Shown piece by piece: positions 8,650 through 17,217 of a DNA stretch of 43,705 nt. Below the pieces are notes generated by a model. The model was not told where the DNA came from and did no database searches. It worked only from the letters and a program-made list of their open reading frames with translations. The first letter of the stretch is position 1. Each line of letters opens with the position of its first letter. Where the stretch lies: positions 1 through 43,705 of the forward strand of contig JAYNVZ010000009.1 of NCBI GenBank assembly GCA_038101125.1, in the 5' to 3' direction. The position numbers and the translations under genes are program-made. The DNA is from GCA-2698665 sp038101125. GTDB taxonomy: Bacteria; Pseudomonadota; Gammaproteobacteria; GCA-002705445; GCA-002716945.

Positions 8650-9444
8650 TTAGGTCCAGAGCAATCATATATTAAGATTGCTCTTGTAAAATTTTTTGGC
8701 TCATCAGTAGATATAAATTTTCATGACTCTATAAATTCTATATTTGATGATGTTAATACTGGTAACATAGATTTTGGTGTTGTCCCTATTGAAAACTCTA
8801 ATCAGGGTAGTATCAAAATTACTATAGACCGACTAATTAAAGAAGAGATAAAAATATGTGGTGAAGTAAATCTAACGATCAAACATTGTCTTTTATCTCA
8901 TTCTAAAAACTTGAATAATGTTCAAAAAATATATGCACATGAACAAACATTTCTTCAATGCAATGATTGGTTAACTAAAAATATGCCTGCTGCTCAAAGA
9001 ATATTCTGTTCTAGTAACTCTGCAGCTGCAAAGAAGATCAAGAAACTTAAAAATACTGCTGCTATAGCAAGTAAAAACTGTTCTACACATTATAAGATTC
9101 CTATCCTGAAAAATAATATTCATGATATTGCAGATAACACAACTAGATTCATAGTAATAGGTAACCATGATATTGATATAAGTGGAGTTGATAAAACATC
9201 AATTCTTGTATCTGTGCAAAATAAAGCAGGCGCGCTTAAGAACTTGCTTGAGTCGTTATCTATCAATAGAATTAGTATGAGTAAAATCGAATCAATACCA
9301 ACAAAGATTAATAACTGGGAGTACATGTTTTTGCTAGATATCGATGGACATGCTAATAATAAAAATGTTTCATCGGCACTTAAGGATATCAAAAAAAAGA
9401 GTACTTTCTATAAATTCTTGGGTTCATACCCAAAAAGTATATAA
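8650..9444 (+). pseudogene. pheA: P-protein, prephenate dehydratase and ACT part (pheA 3' part, same frame after TGA)
   Basis: Reading on in the same frame after the TGA gives LGPEQSYIKIA, then FGVVPIENSNQGS and CGEVNLTIKHCLLS, the catalytic DNTTRF near 9136-9153, and an ACT domain (ILVSVQNKAGALKNLL, then KIESIP). This is prephenate dehydratase, which makes phenylpyruvate. There is no ATG, GTG or TTG in frame until a TTG at 8911, which would delete the first 87 residues, so this part cannot be made separately as a working enzyme. It is either joined to the mutase (sequencing error, or readthrough) or dead. The ACT-domain ESRP effector motif is ESIP here. hisC follows after 9 nt. Confidence 0.8.
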
Positions 9445-9453
9445 GTCAAAACT

Positions 9454-10551
9454 ATGAAAACATCAACTTATCAACCCGGTAAAAATATTGATGATATTAG
9501 AAAAAAATATAATATCAAAAAGGTCATAAAACTTGCATCAAATGAGAATCCTTCTGGCCCAAGTATAAAAGCCATTACTGCAGGTATTAAAATACAAAAA
9601 AAAATTAATCGTTATCCGGATAGTCATTCACTTAAGTTAAAGCATGCCATTAATAGTTTTCTTTCAAAACCATTCATAAAACCTAATAATATTATTATAG
9701 GAAATGGTTCAAATGAAATTCTTGAATTTGTTGCAAGGCGTTTTTTAAATGAGAAATCAGAAGTATTATTTTGTAAACATTCATTCTTGGTTTATAAAAT
9801 TATCTCTAAAAATATGAATGCTAAAATTATTGAATCAAAACCTGTTAATGAGCCTGGTTTAAATTATCTATGTATAGATCTGCAGAATATGAGGAAACAC
9901 GTAACGAATAAAACAAAAGTTGTATTTATTGCAAATCCTAGTAACCCTACTGGGACAATCTTAAAAATAAAAGAAATAGATGATTTTATAAAAAGTATTT
10001 CTAAAAAAATAATTGTTGTAATAGATGAAGCATATTATGAGTATTCATTATTTAGAGGTTTTAAAAGCGCAATCAATTTAGTAAAAAAATATCCTAATGT
10101 AATTATAACGAGATCATTTTCTAAGATACATGCTCTAGCTGGCCTCAGAATCGGTTATGGCATTACATCAGATTCTATTGCTAAAGACTTTAATAATTAT
10201 AGGCAGCCATTTAATATTAACTATATTGCTCAGGAAATGGCAGCAGTATCATTGGGTGATAAATCATTTGTTAATAAAAGTTTAAAAGAGAATCATGAGG
10301 GCATGATTTATTTAAAGTCATGTTTCGATGATCTGGGTATATCATACCTTGATAGTTATACGAATTTCTTAACTATAAACTTAGGTAAATATACTAAGAA
10401 AATATATAATGCACTCTTAAGTCAGGGTATTATTCTGAGACCTTTAGATAACTATGAGTTGCCAAATTATCTCAGAGTAACCATAGGAAAGGAAAAAGAG
10501 AATAAACTATTAATCAGCAAACTAAAAAAGATTCTAAAATCAGTGAAATAA
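9454..10551 (+). CDS. hisC: Histidinol-phosphate / aromatic aminotransferase
   Basis: 365 aa fold-type I PLP aminotransferase. It starts YQPGKNIDDIRKKYNI and KLASNENPSGPS, contains IANPSNPTGT near 165-174 and VIDEAYYEY near 190, and has the PLP lysine Lys224 in SFSKIHALAGLRIGYG. Placed between pheA and tyrA it most likely makes phenylalanine and tyrosine from phenylpyruvate and hydroxyphenylpyruvate, and may serve histidine synthesis as well, as HisC2-type enzymes do. No other his genes are in the window. Confidence 0.9.
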   Translation: MKTSTYQPGKNIDDIRKKYNIKKVIKLASNENPSGPSIKAITAGIKIQKKINRYPDSHSLKLKHAINSFLSKPFIKPNNIIIGNGSNEILEFVARRFLNEKSEVLFCKHSFLVYKIISKNMNAKIIESKPVNEPGLNYLCIDLQNMRKHVTNKTKVVFIANPSNPTGTILKIKEIDDFIKSISKKIIVVIDEAYYEYSLFRGFKSAINLVKKYPNVIITRSFSKIHALAGLRIGYGITSDSIAKDFNNYRQPFNINYIAQEMAAVSLGDKSFVNKSLKENHEGMIYLKSCFDDLGISYLDSYTNFLTINLGKYTKKIYNALLSQGIILRPLDNYELPNYLRVTIGKEKENKLLISKLKKILKSVK

Positions 10552-10554
10552 CTT

Positions 10555-11406
10555 ATGTTTAAATCAGTATATATTTATGGGCTTGGTATGATGGGTGGAT
10601 CCCTAGCTGGAGCAGTGAAAAAATCAAAAGTTGCTCACAAAATATATGCTTATGATATTAGTAAATCAAATCTTAGTTTTTCGAAAAAAAATAAAATCAT
10701 TGATAACTATGATCAAGATAATTTTAAATATCTATCTAATGCAGATTTAATAATAATTTGTGCTCCTATAGGCGCTTATAAAAAAATCTTTAGTAATATA
10801 AAAAAATATAAAAAACCTGATGCTATCATAACTGATATTGGGAGTACTAAAACAGAGATTGTCGATATTTATAAAAGTATTTTTACTATGAATTCTAACT
10901 GTTTTATAGGCTCGCATCCTTTGACAGGCAAAGAAAGTTCAACAGTAAAAAATTCAGATACATCACTCTTTAGTGACGCAGTTGTCTTATTAACCCCAGC
11001 TTCTGATGATATTAATCTAATTAAAAGTATTGGTAGATTTTGGCGTAAACTTGCTTGCAAAACTTTCGTATTAAATGCAAAACAGCACGATCTTGTTCTC
11101 TCTGAAACAAGTCATTTGCCACATATGGTATCTTTTGCTCTAGTAAACATAATCTTAAATACTAAATCAATCGAGAAAATAGGAGACTTTACAGGCGGAG
11201 GTTTTCGTGACTTTGCCAGGCTAGCTCATAGTGATTCAACTATGTGGCAAGATATATGTCTGTCAAATAGCAAAAACATAGTGAAATCAATCAATCGACT
11301 TAAAAAAGAATTAGATCTAATCAAATCACTCATTAACAAAAAAGACAAAAAGCTATTCAAATATTTCCAGAATATTAAATCGAAGTTAGAAATCAATGAC
11401 AAATAA
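10555..11406 (+). CDS. tyrA: Prephenate dehydrogenase
   Basis: 283 aa. A Rossmann glycine motif YGLGMMGGSLAG (8-19) binds NAD(P), and ITDIGSTK, GSHPLTGKE and SETSHLPHMVSFAL (with His187/His190) follow the TyrA pattern. The C-terminus has GGGFRDFARLAHSDSTMW. It oxidatively decarboxylates prephenate to 4-hydroxyphenylpyruvate for tyrosine. There is no ACT or fused mutase domain. It overlaps aroA by 11 nt; in several gammaproteobacteria tyrA and aroA are fused, here they are separate but coupled. Confidence 0.93.
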   Translation: MFKSVYIYGLGMMGGSLAGAVKKSKVAHKIYAYDISKSNLSFSKKNKIIDNYDQDNFKYLSNADLIIICAPIGAYKKIFSNIKKYKKPDAIITDIGSTKTEIVDIYKSIFTMNSNCFIGSHPLTGKESSTVKNSDTSLFSDAVVLLTPASDDINLIKSIGRFWRKLACKTFVLNAKQHDLVLSETSHLPHMVSFALVNIILNTKSIEKIGDFTGGGFRDFARLAHSDSTMWQDICLSNSKNIVKSINRLKKELDLIKSLINKKDKKLFKYFQNIKSKLEINDK

Positions 11407-12697
11407 TTCAAGCCTAATTTTTAATCACTCAAGTCATCTTGTGGGTGAAATTAATATACCTGGAGATAAATCTATTACTCACAGAGCTATAATTCTTGGT
11501 TCTATATCAAATGGTAAGACCACAATCACTAATTCTCTGTTATCTGAAGATTGTAAAAGGACAATTAATGCATTTAGAATGCTTGGTGTAGAAATAGAAA
11601 TTCAAGATAAAATCGTCACTGTAAATGGTAAAGGTTTGAATTCTCTTAAACCGCCTTCTAGTATTATTGACGCAGGTAATTCAGGTACACTTGCTAGATT
11701 AATATCTGGAATTTTAGCGGCTCAAGATTTTAGTTCAGCAATAACAGGAGATGAGTCGCTTGTAAAAAGACCGATGGGTCGTATTATTGAGCCTCTAGAA
11801 AAAGCTGGAGCAGTGATTTCATCGCAAAATGGTCAGCTACCAATTTCGTTTGATAAGCCTCTACACAAACCTATAGAATTTAAATCGTTGATACCAAGCG
11901 CTCAAATAAAATCTTGTCTGATACTGGCATCGTTATTCATAAATGGCAGATCTGAAATTGATGAATCTGTTAAGACAAGAGACCATACAGAACGAATGTT
12001 GCAATACCTTGACTATCCACTATCAATCAACAATACAAAAATAGCCATTGAAGGAAATACTACCGTCATTGCCAAAGATATTTCCGTTCCATCAGATATT
12101 TCATCTGCAGCATTTTTGATAGTTGCATCTCTGATAAAAAATCAATCGAACATTATCCTAAGATCTATAGGTGTAAATCCATTAAGAACAGGAATAGTTG
12201 ATGTCTTAATTAAGATGGGAGCTGATATTAAATTGGTTAATCCTAGAAGTGTTTGTAATGAGACTATTGCAGATATTAAGGTAAAATCATCAAAATTAAA
12301 ACCAATTAAATTAGCAGGGGATATTATATCTAGGTTAATAGATGAGTTACCAATATTATTCATCGCATGCGCTTGTTGTGATGGTGTATCTGTTATTGAA
12401 GATATAGGTGAGTTAAGACATAAAGAGAGCGATAGAATAAAATCTATGGAAGAGGGTTTAATAAATTTAGGAATTAATGTCAAAACTACACAAAATTCTA
12501 TTGAGATTACTGGTGGCACTTTCAGAGGTGGAATAGTAAACAGCTATGGCGACCATAGAGTTGCCATGTCATTCATCGTTTCAGGTTTTGTTTCTCAGAA
12601 ACCTGTTACAGTTACTGATACTGAAAATATCAATACTTCTTTTCCAAACTTTATAGATATACTTAAAGAAAACAATAATGAGATTTATCATATATGA
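11396..12697 (+). CDS. aroA: 3-phosphoshikimate 1-carboxyvinyltransferase (EPSP synthase)
   Basis: 433 aa. It joins shikimate-3-phosphate and PEP in the chorismate pathway. Motifs: PGDKSITHRA (22-31), DAGNSGTLARL, SLVKRPMGRIIEPL, SAQIKS, TRDHTERM, ELRHKESDRI and YGDHRVAMSF. GDKS, SAQxK and RxHxE are the signatures usually quoted for class II EPSP synthases, but the loop is NSGT with glycine where CP4-type enzymes have alanine. The start lies within the tyrA 3' end and cmk starts on its stop (ATGA), so tyrA-aroA-cmk are translationally coupled. Confidence 0.96.
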   Translation: MTNNSSLIFNHSSHLVGEINIPGDKSITHRAIILGSISNGKTTITNSLLSEDCKRTINAFRMLGVEIEIQDKIVTVNGKGLNSLKPPSSIIDAGNSGTLARLISGILAAQDFSSAITGDESLVKRPMGRIIEPLEKAGAVISSQNGQLPISFDKPLHKPIEFKSLIPSAQIKSCLILASLFINGRSEIDESVKTRDHTERMLQYLDYPLSINNTKIAIEGNTTVIAKDISVPSDISSAAFLIVASLIKNQSNIILRSIGVNPLRTGIVDVLIKMGADIKLVNPRSVCNETIADIKVKSSKLKPIKLAGDIISRLIDELPILFIACACCDGVSVIEDIGELRHKESDRIKSMEEGLINLGINVKTTQNSIEITGGTFRGGIVNSYGDHRVAMSFIVSGFVSQKPVTVTDTENINTSFPNFIDILKENNNEIYHI

Positions 12698-13368
12698 GTA
12701 ATATAATTCCTGTTATTACAATAGATGGTTTAGCAAGTTCTGGAAAGAGTACTGTCTCAAAAAAACTCTCTAAAGAATTGGGTTTCTATATATTAGATAG
12801 CGGCATATTATATAGAACTTTTGCATACCTGAAGAGTATAGGTGAAATAGAATTATTTAATCATGACAATATCAGTAAATCGATAAGAAATATTTATTTA
12901 GAACCTACGAAAAATCTGAGTTTTAATGTTTTATTTAATGATGCTAACATCACAAAATACTTACATTTTGAAGACATCGGACATCTAGCTTCAATAGTCT
13001 CAAAAGATGAGTTATTGAGAAATGCACTCCTGCCACTACAACATGCCTGTATAAAGAAACCTGGGCTAATAGCAAATGGACGAGACATGGGAACAAAAGT
13101 TTTCCCAAATTCTATACTAAAAATATATTTTACCGCTGATTTAGAAGTGCGAGCAAAACGTAGGTATGATCAATTAATTAAAAATGGGTCAGAGCCAAAA
13201 TTTGAGGATATTAGAAAATCTCTTCGAGATAGAGATGAAAAAGATATTAATAGAGATATTTCCCCGCTAAAAGCTGCAAAAGATGCAATTATTATTGATT
13301 CTACCGAATTAAATGTGGAGTCAATCCTTGATAAAATCCTTGAATTGTATAAGATAACAGGAACTTGA
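12694..13368 (+). CDS. cmk: Cytidylate kinase
   Basis: 224 aa P-loop kinase phosphorylating CMP and dCMP. Walker A is GLASSGKST at residues 12-20, followed by LDSGILYR and, in the C-terminal half, NGRDMGTKVFPN, AKRRYDQL and RDRDEKDINRDISPL, all Cmk landmarks. It overlaps aroA by 4 nt and sits before rpsA, as in most proteobacteria. Length is normal. Confidence 0.95.
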   Translation: MSNIIPVITIDGLASSGKSTVSKKLSKELGFYILDSGILYRTFAYLKSIGEIELFNHDNISKSIRNIYLEPTKNLSFNVLFNDANITKYLHFEDIGHLASIVSKDELLRNALLPLQHACIKKPGLIANGRDMGTKVFPNSILKIYFTADLEVRAKRRYDQLIKNGSEPKFEDIRKSLRDRDEKDINRDISPLKAAKDAIIIDSTELNVESILDKILELYKITGT

Positions 13369-13390
13369 ATTATAAGAGGATATTATATTA

Positions 13391-14716
13391 ATGGAAGCCC
13401 AATCAGAATTTGAAATTTTGTTTAATGACAGCATGGACAAGCTAGATATGACGCCTGGTAGCATCGTATCAGCTACTGTCATAGAAATTAGAAATGATTA
13501 TGTGGTCATTAATGCAGGCCTTAAGTCAGAGGGAATAATTCCCAAAAATCAGTTTCTAGATGTCAGCGGTAAATTAGAGATAGAGATAGGAGATCAAGTA
13601 GAAGTTACACTTGATGTTATAGAAGATGGTTATGGAGAAACCATAATGTCTCGTGAGAAAGCTAAAAGGACTAAAGTCTGGTCAGAATTAGAAGCAATAC
13701 AGAATAGTCAAGAAATTATTGAAGGAAAGGTTTGTGGTAAAGTTAAAGGTGGATTTACTGTGGAACTTATGAACATAAAAGCTTTCTTGCCTGGCTCTCT
13801 TGTAGATGTTAGGCCAACAAAAGAAACAGACTATATTGAAGGAAAAGTGCTTGAGTTTAAAATAATAAAAATGGACAAAGTAAGGAATAATATTGTTCTG
13901 TCTAGAAAAGCTGTTTTAATGGATCAAAACTCGAGTCCAGAAGAAGTTGCAGAAAAATACACTGAAGGAAAAAAAGTAACAGGGTTTATAAAAAATCTAA
14001 CAGACTATGGCGCCTTCATAGACTTAGGTGGAATCGATGGTTTACTTCATATTACGGATATCTCATGGAAACGCATAAATCATCCTAGTGAATTATTAAG
14101 AGTAGGAGATGAAATTGAAGTTATAGTTCTTAAGTTTGATACTGAAAAAAATCGTGTCAGTCTTGGCATGAAACAATTACTAGATGACCCATGGGATAAA
14201 ATTCCTGAAAAACTTGAGGTCGGTACTTCGTATAATGGTGTTGTCGCAAATATAGCTGATTATGGAGTTTTTGTAGACCTAGGTGATAATGTTGAAGGCC
14301 TTGTGAGGACATCAGAATTAAACTGGACGAATAAAAATATTAATCCAAATAAAGTTGTTAATCTAGGTGATGAAATTCAGGTCAAAGTTATAGAAATTGA
14401 CAACGAAAAGAGAAGAGTCTCGTTAAGTCACAAACAATGTTTGGATAATCCATGGTCTGAATTTGCAGAAAATAATAATAAAGGTGATATAATCACCAGC
14501 CAGATTAAGTCTATAACTGATTTTGGTATTTTTGTTGGTCTAGATGGTGGTATTGATGGCCTTATACATATAACTGATATTACAGCTTCAGAAGATAACC
14601 AAGAAGAGGCTATAAGATCTTATAAGAAAGGCGATGATGTACAATCGATCATCCTATCAATTGACTCCGAAAGAGAACGCGTATCTTTAGGGATAAAACA
14701 ACTAGAGCAAGATTGA
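13391..14716 (+). CDS. rpsA: 30S ribosomal protein S1, five-domain form
   Basis: 441 aa against about 557 in E. coli. Five S1/OB repeats are visible at roughly 22-90, 108-173, 193-262, 278-349 and 364-437. The first two are the degenerate ribosome-binding repeats; the others carry the DYGAFID, DYGVFVD and DFGIFVG cores. The protein ends right after the fifth repeat (LGIKQLEQ) and ihfB starts 13 nt later, so the sixth repeat has been cleanly lost rather than cut by a frameshift. A good Shine-Dalgarno (AGAGGA) precedes the ATG. S1 brings mRNAs to the 30S subunit. Confidence 0.95.
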   Translation: MEAQSEFEILFNDSMDKLDMTPGSIVSATVIEIRNDYVVINAGLKSEGIIPKNQFLDVSGKLEIEIGDQVEVTLDVIEDGYGETIMSREKAKRTKVWSELEAIQNSQEIIEGKVCGKVKGGFTVELMNIKAFLPGSLVDVRPTKETDYIEGKVLEFKIIKMDKVRNNIVLSRKAVLMDQNSSPEEVAEKYTEGKKVTGFIKNLTDYGAFIDLGGIDGLLHITDISWKRINHPSELLRVGDEIEVIVLKFDTEKNRVSLGMKQLLDDPWDKIPEKLEVGTSYNGVVANIADYGVFVDLGDNVEGLVRTSELNWTNKNINPNKVVNLGDEIQVKVIEIDNEKRRVSLSHKQCLDNPWSEFAENNNKGDIITSQIKSITDFGIFVGLDGGIDGLIHITDITASEDNQEEAIRSYKKGDDVQSIILSIDSERERVSLGIKQLEQD

Positions 14717-14729
14717 ATAATACTAAACA

Positions 14730-15020
14730 ATGATTTTAAATAGATCTGAACTAATCACAAAGCTATCGAATAAGTTTAAATCCTTCACTCCATCGGATAT
14801 TGATTATTCTGTAAAAAAAATTCTTGAACATATTTCTAAATCTCTATACTCAGGAGATAGGATAGAAATTAGAGGTTTTGGTACTTTTTCTCTTCACAAT
14901 CACAATTCAAGAACAGCTAGAAATCCAAAAACAGGTGAATTAGTTGCCTTAGAAAAAAGATATAGCATTCATTTTAAGCCAAGCAAAGAGCTTAAAAATA
15001 GAGTAGATAATAAAAATTAG
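14730..15020 (+). CDS. ihfB: Integration host factor subunit beta
   Basis: 96 aa DNABII protein. It has RSELITKLSNKF at the N-terminus, the body motif RIEIRGFGTFSLH and the arm RTARNPKTGELV with the intercalating proline, ending HFKPSKEL. IhfB pairs with IhfA (not in the window) to bend DNA. Position between rpsA and lapA matches gammaproteobacteria and supports IHF beta over HU. Confidence 0.95.
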   Translation: MILNRSELITKLSNKFKSFTPSDIDYSVKKILEHISKSLYSGDRIEIRGFGTFSLHNHNSRTARNPKTGELVALEKRYSIHFKPSKELKNRVDNKN

Positions 15021-15072
15021 ATCTTAATTCTCTTCTATTAATATCTCTAATAGCATAAAATAAAAAGTAAGT

Positions 15073-15369
15073 ATGTTTAGAGTTTTAATATTTTTAATAA
15101 TGTTAGGTCTATTGGCCTTATCTATTACGCTATCAATGCTGAATCCGATGGAAATAGAGATTGATCTATACTTTCGCGCATACAAAGCACCATTACCATT
15201 ATTTCTATTTACTAGCTTTCTCATTGGATCATTTGTAGCGCTTTTATTTTTCTTTTCTGCATATATAAAGAACAAGCATGAAAATAGGAATCTTAAAAGA
15301 ATCATGAAGAACAAGGAAGATGAAATTGATAATTTGAGAAAAAACCCTCTTAGAGATGATAACGAATGA
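15073..15369 (+). CDS. lapA: LapA-domain inner-membrane protein
   Basis: 98 aa with two membrane helices (about 3-22 and 38-60) flanking a short beta segment (NPMEIEIDLYF), followed by a charged coiled-coil tail. This is the LapA/DUF1049 arrangement. LapA works with LapB and FtsH to control LpxC turnover and LPS synthesis. It overlaps lapB by 4 nt. Confidence 0.87.
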   Translation: MFRVLIFLIMLGLLALSITLSMLNPMEIEIDLYFRAYKAPLPLFLFTSFLIGSFVALLFFFSAYIKNKHENRNLKRIMKNKEDEIDNLRKNPLRDDNE

Positions 15370-16541
15370 TTTATATCTTATCTCTCGTGATAGTGATTAT
15401 ACTATCAGCTGTATACTATTTTTATAAACCTACGAACAAGAAAAATAAAAATATATTTAATGCAGAATACTATAGAGGGTTAAATTATCTTCTAAATAAC
15501 GAGGAAGATAAAGCCTTTAAGATATTTACTGCTTTAATGGATGTAGATAGCTCCACAATTGAAACTCATCTCGCTCTAGGTGGTCTATATAGAAAAAGAG
15601 GGGAGTTTGATAAAGCTATTTTAATACACCAAAACTTACTATCTCGACCAACTCTTGAAACAGAGTTGAAAAATCAGGCATTATATGAATTGGCAAAAGA
15701 TTTTTATAATGCTGGTTTATATGATAGGTCAGAAAAAATATTTAAAAATATGTCTGATATAAAAAATTATAAAAAATCTTCTCTAGAGTACCTCATTAAA
15801 ATATATGAAGCATCGAAGGACTGGGAGAGAGCAATTGATTTAATTAAAACTATTGGTGACATTAAAGTAAATGGCCATAAGAAGGAAATACTGTTAGCTC
15901 AGTATTATTGTGAAATATCATCATTATACATACATCAAAATCAAATAGAAAAATCTATAGCTATAGCCAAAAAAGCTCTAAAAATGAATCCTAAATGTGT
16001 CAGAGCTAACATGCAGTTAGCTGATTGTTATTCAAAAAATGACATAGGGACATCATGTCAGTATTTAAATACGATTATTGATCAAGATAATAAGTTTTCA
16101 AGTCTAGTAACAAATAAAATCATTACACTGGCAAAGCAAATTAACAATATGTCTGTGATCATGAGATCTATCGTATCAATCTCGAATTTGAAAGACATTA
16201 ACTTTTTGCCTGAGGTTTATTTATTTCTATATTATGAAGATGAGAAAACTTTAGCTCAACAATATATAGATAAGTTTGAAGACAACAATTTAATTAATAA
16301 GTTTATTATCACTCATACTTTATTATCATCAAATGATAATATGATGACACCACAAATAAAAAACTTAATCACATCATATAATGAAATATTTTCACATAAG
16401 CATTTTTTTGTTTGTAACAATTGTGGTTATAAATCTAATGAGTTAAACTGGTTGTGCCCAAGTTGTAATAGTTGGGAAACTATTTACCCAAAATCAGCGA
16501 TAGATTTACTAAGAGAAGGTGGAGCGAGTGAGTCAAGATAA
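15366..16541 (+). CDS. lapB: Lipopolysaccharide assembly protein B
   Basis: 391 aa: an N-terminal membrane helix (~2-18), then TPR repeats through most of the protein, and a C-terminal rubredoxin-like metal site with Cys350, Cys353, Cys364 and Cys367 (CNNCGY ... CPSCNSW). LapB (YciM) is the adaptor that brings LpxC to FtsH. TPR helices such as YYRGLNYLLNNEEDKAFKIF are clear. The 3' end overlaps pyrF by about 14 nt, the usual lapA-lapB-pyrF order. Confidence 0.95.
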   Translation: MIYILSLVIVIILSAVYYFYKPTNKKNKNIFNAEYYRGLNYLLNNEEDKAFKIFTALMDVDSSTIETHLALGGLYRKRGEFDKAILIHQNLLSRPTLETELKNQALYELAKDFYNAGLYDRSEKIFKNMSDIKNYKKSSLEYLIKIYEASKDWERAIDLIKTIGDIKVNGHKKEILLAQYYCEISSLYIHQNQIEKSIAIAKKALKMNPKCVRANMQLADCYSKNDIGTSCQYLNTIIDQDNKFSSLVTNKIITLAKQINNMSVIMRSIVSISNLKDINFLPEVYLFLYYEDEKTLAQQYIDKFEDNNLINKFIITHTLLSSNDNMMTPQIKNLITSYNEIFSHKHFFVCNNCGYKSNELNWLCPSCNSWETIYPKSAIDLLREGGASESR

Positions 16542-17217
16542 TACTAACAAGATAATCATTGCGCTAGACTATAACAACAAGAAAGATGTGCTTGATCTAT
16601 GTGATCAGCTAGACCCCGCATATTGTAGACTTAAGGTTGGTAAACAATTATTTACTCAACTGGGACCAGATATAATTGAGTCACTTCATGCAAAAAATTT
16701 TGATATATTTCTTGATTTAAAATTTCATGATATTCCAATTACAGTCTACAAAGCATGTTTAGCGGCGTATGAATTGGGTATATGGATGTTAAATATTCAT
16801 CTATTAGGTGGAAGAGAAATGGTATTGGCAGCGAAACAAGCCAGAGATGAGCAAAATACTTCCGCCCTTCTAATTGGAGTAACTTTGTTAACTAGTCATA
16901 GCGACGAGTCTCTTAAATTTTTGAATCTTCCAAATCGTCATTCTATAGTACAAAAACTTGCACAGTCTGCTCAAAACTGTGAAATTGATGGAGTGGTATG
17001 CTCTCCATCGGATATAAATGGTATCAAAGAGGTAACTTCAGATTTACTTTTTGTAACACCTGGAATAAGACTTGCAGAACAAGCCAATGATCATGCAAAA
17101 GTATATACACCTAAAAAAGCAATTCTAGCTGGCTCTAATTATCTAGTCATCGGGAGACCTATTACAGAATCAAAAAATCCCATGAAGGTGATAGATGAAA
17201 TTAAATCTATGATTTGA
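16528..17217 (+). CDS. pyrF: Orotidine 5'-phosphate decarboxylase
   Basis: About 229 aa TIM barrel. Catalytic motif DLKFHDIP is near residue 60, with LKVGKQLF before it and VTPGIR and YLVIGRPIT late, all typical PyrF. It decarboxylates OMP to UMP. I chose the GTG at 16528 because GAAGGTGG lies about 4-12 nt upstream; a GTG at 16519 would add three residues. The 3' end overlaps the convergent kinase gene by 11 nt. Confidence 0.95.
   Translation: MSQDNTNKIIIALDYNNKKDVLDLCDQLDPAYCRLKVGKQLFTQLGPDIIESLHAKNFDIFLDLKFHDIPITVYKACLAAYELGIWMLNIHLLGGREMVLAAKQARDEQNTSALLIGVTLLTSHSDESLKFLNLPNRHSIVQKLAQSAQNCEIDGVVCSPSDINGIKEVTSDLLFVTPGIRLAEQANDHAKVYTPKKAILAGSNYLVIGRPITESKNPMKVIDEIKSMI

Noticed and set aside
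15024..15314. 96-aa minus-strand frame opposite lapA
   Set aside because: Shadow of lapA; no homology and no promoter or ribosome site.
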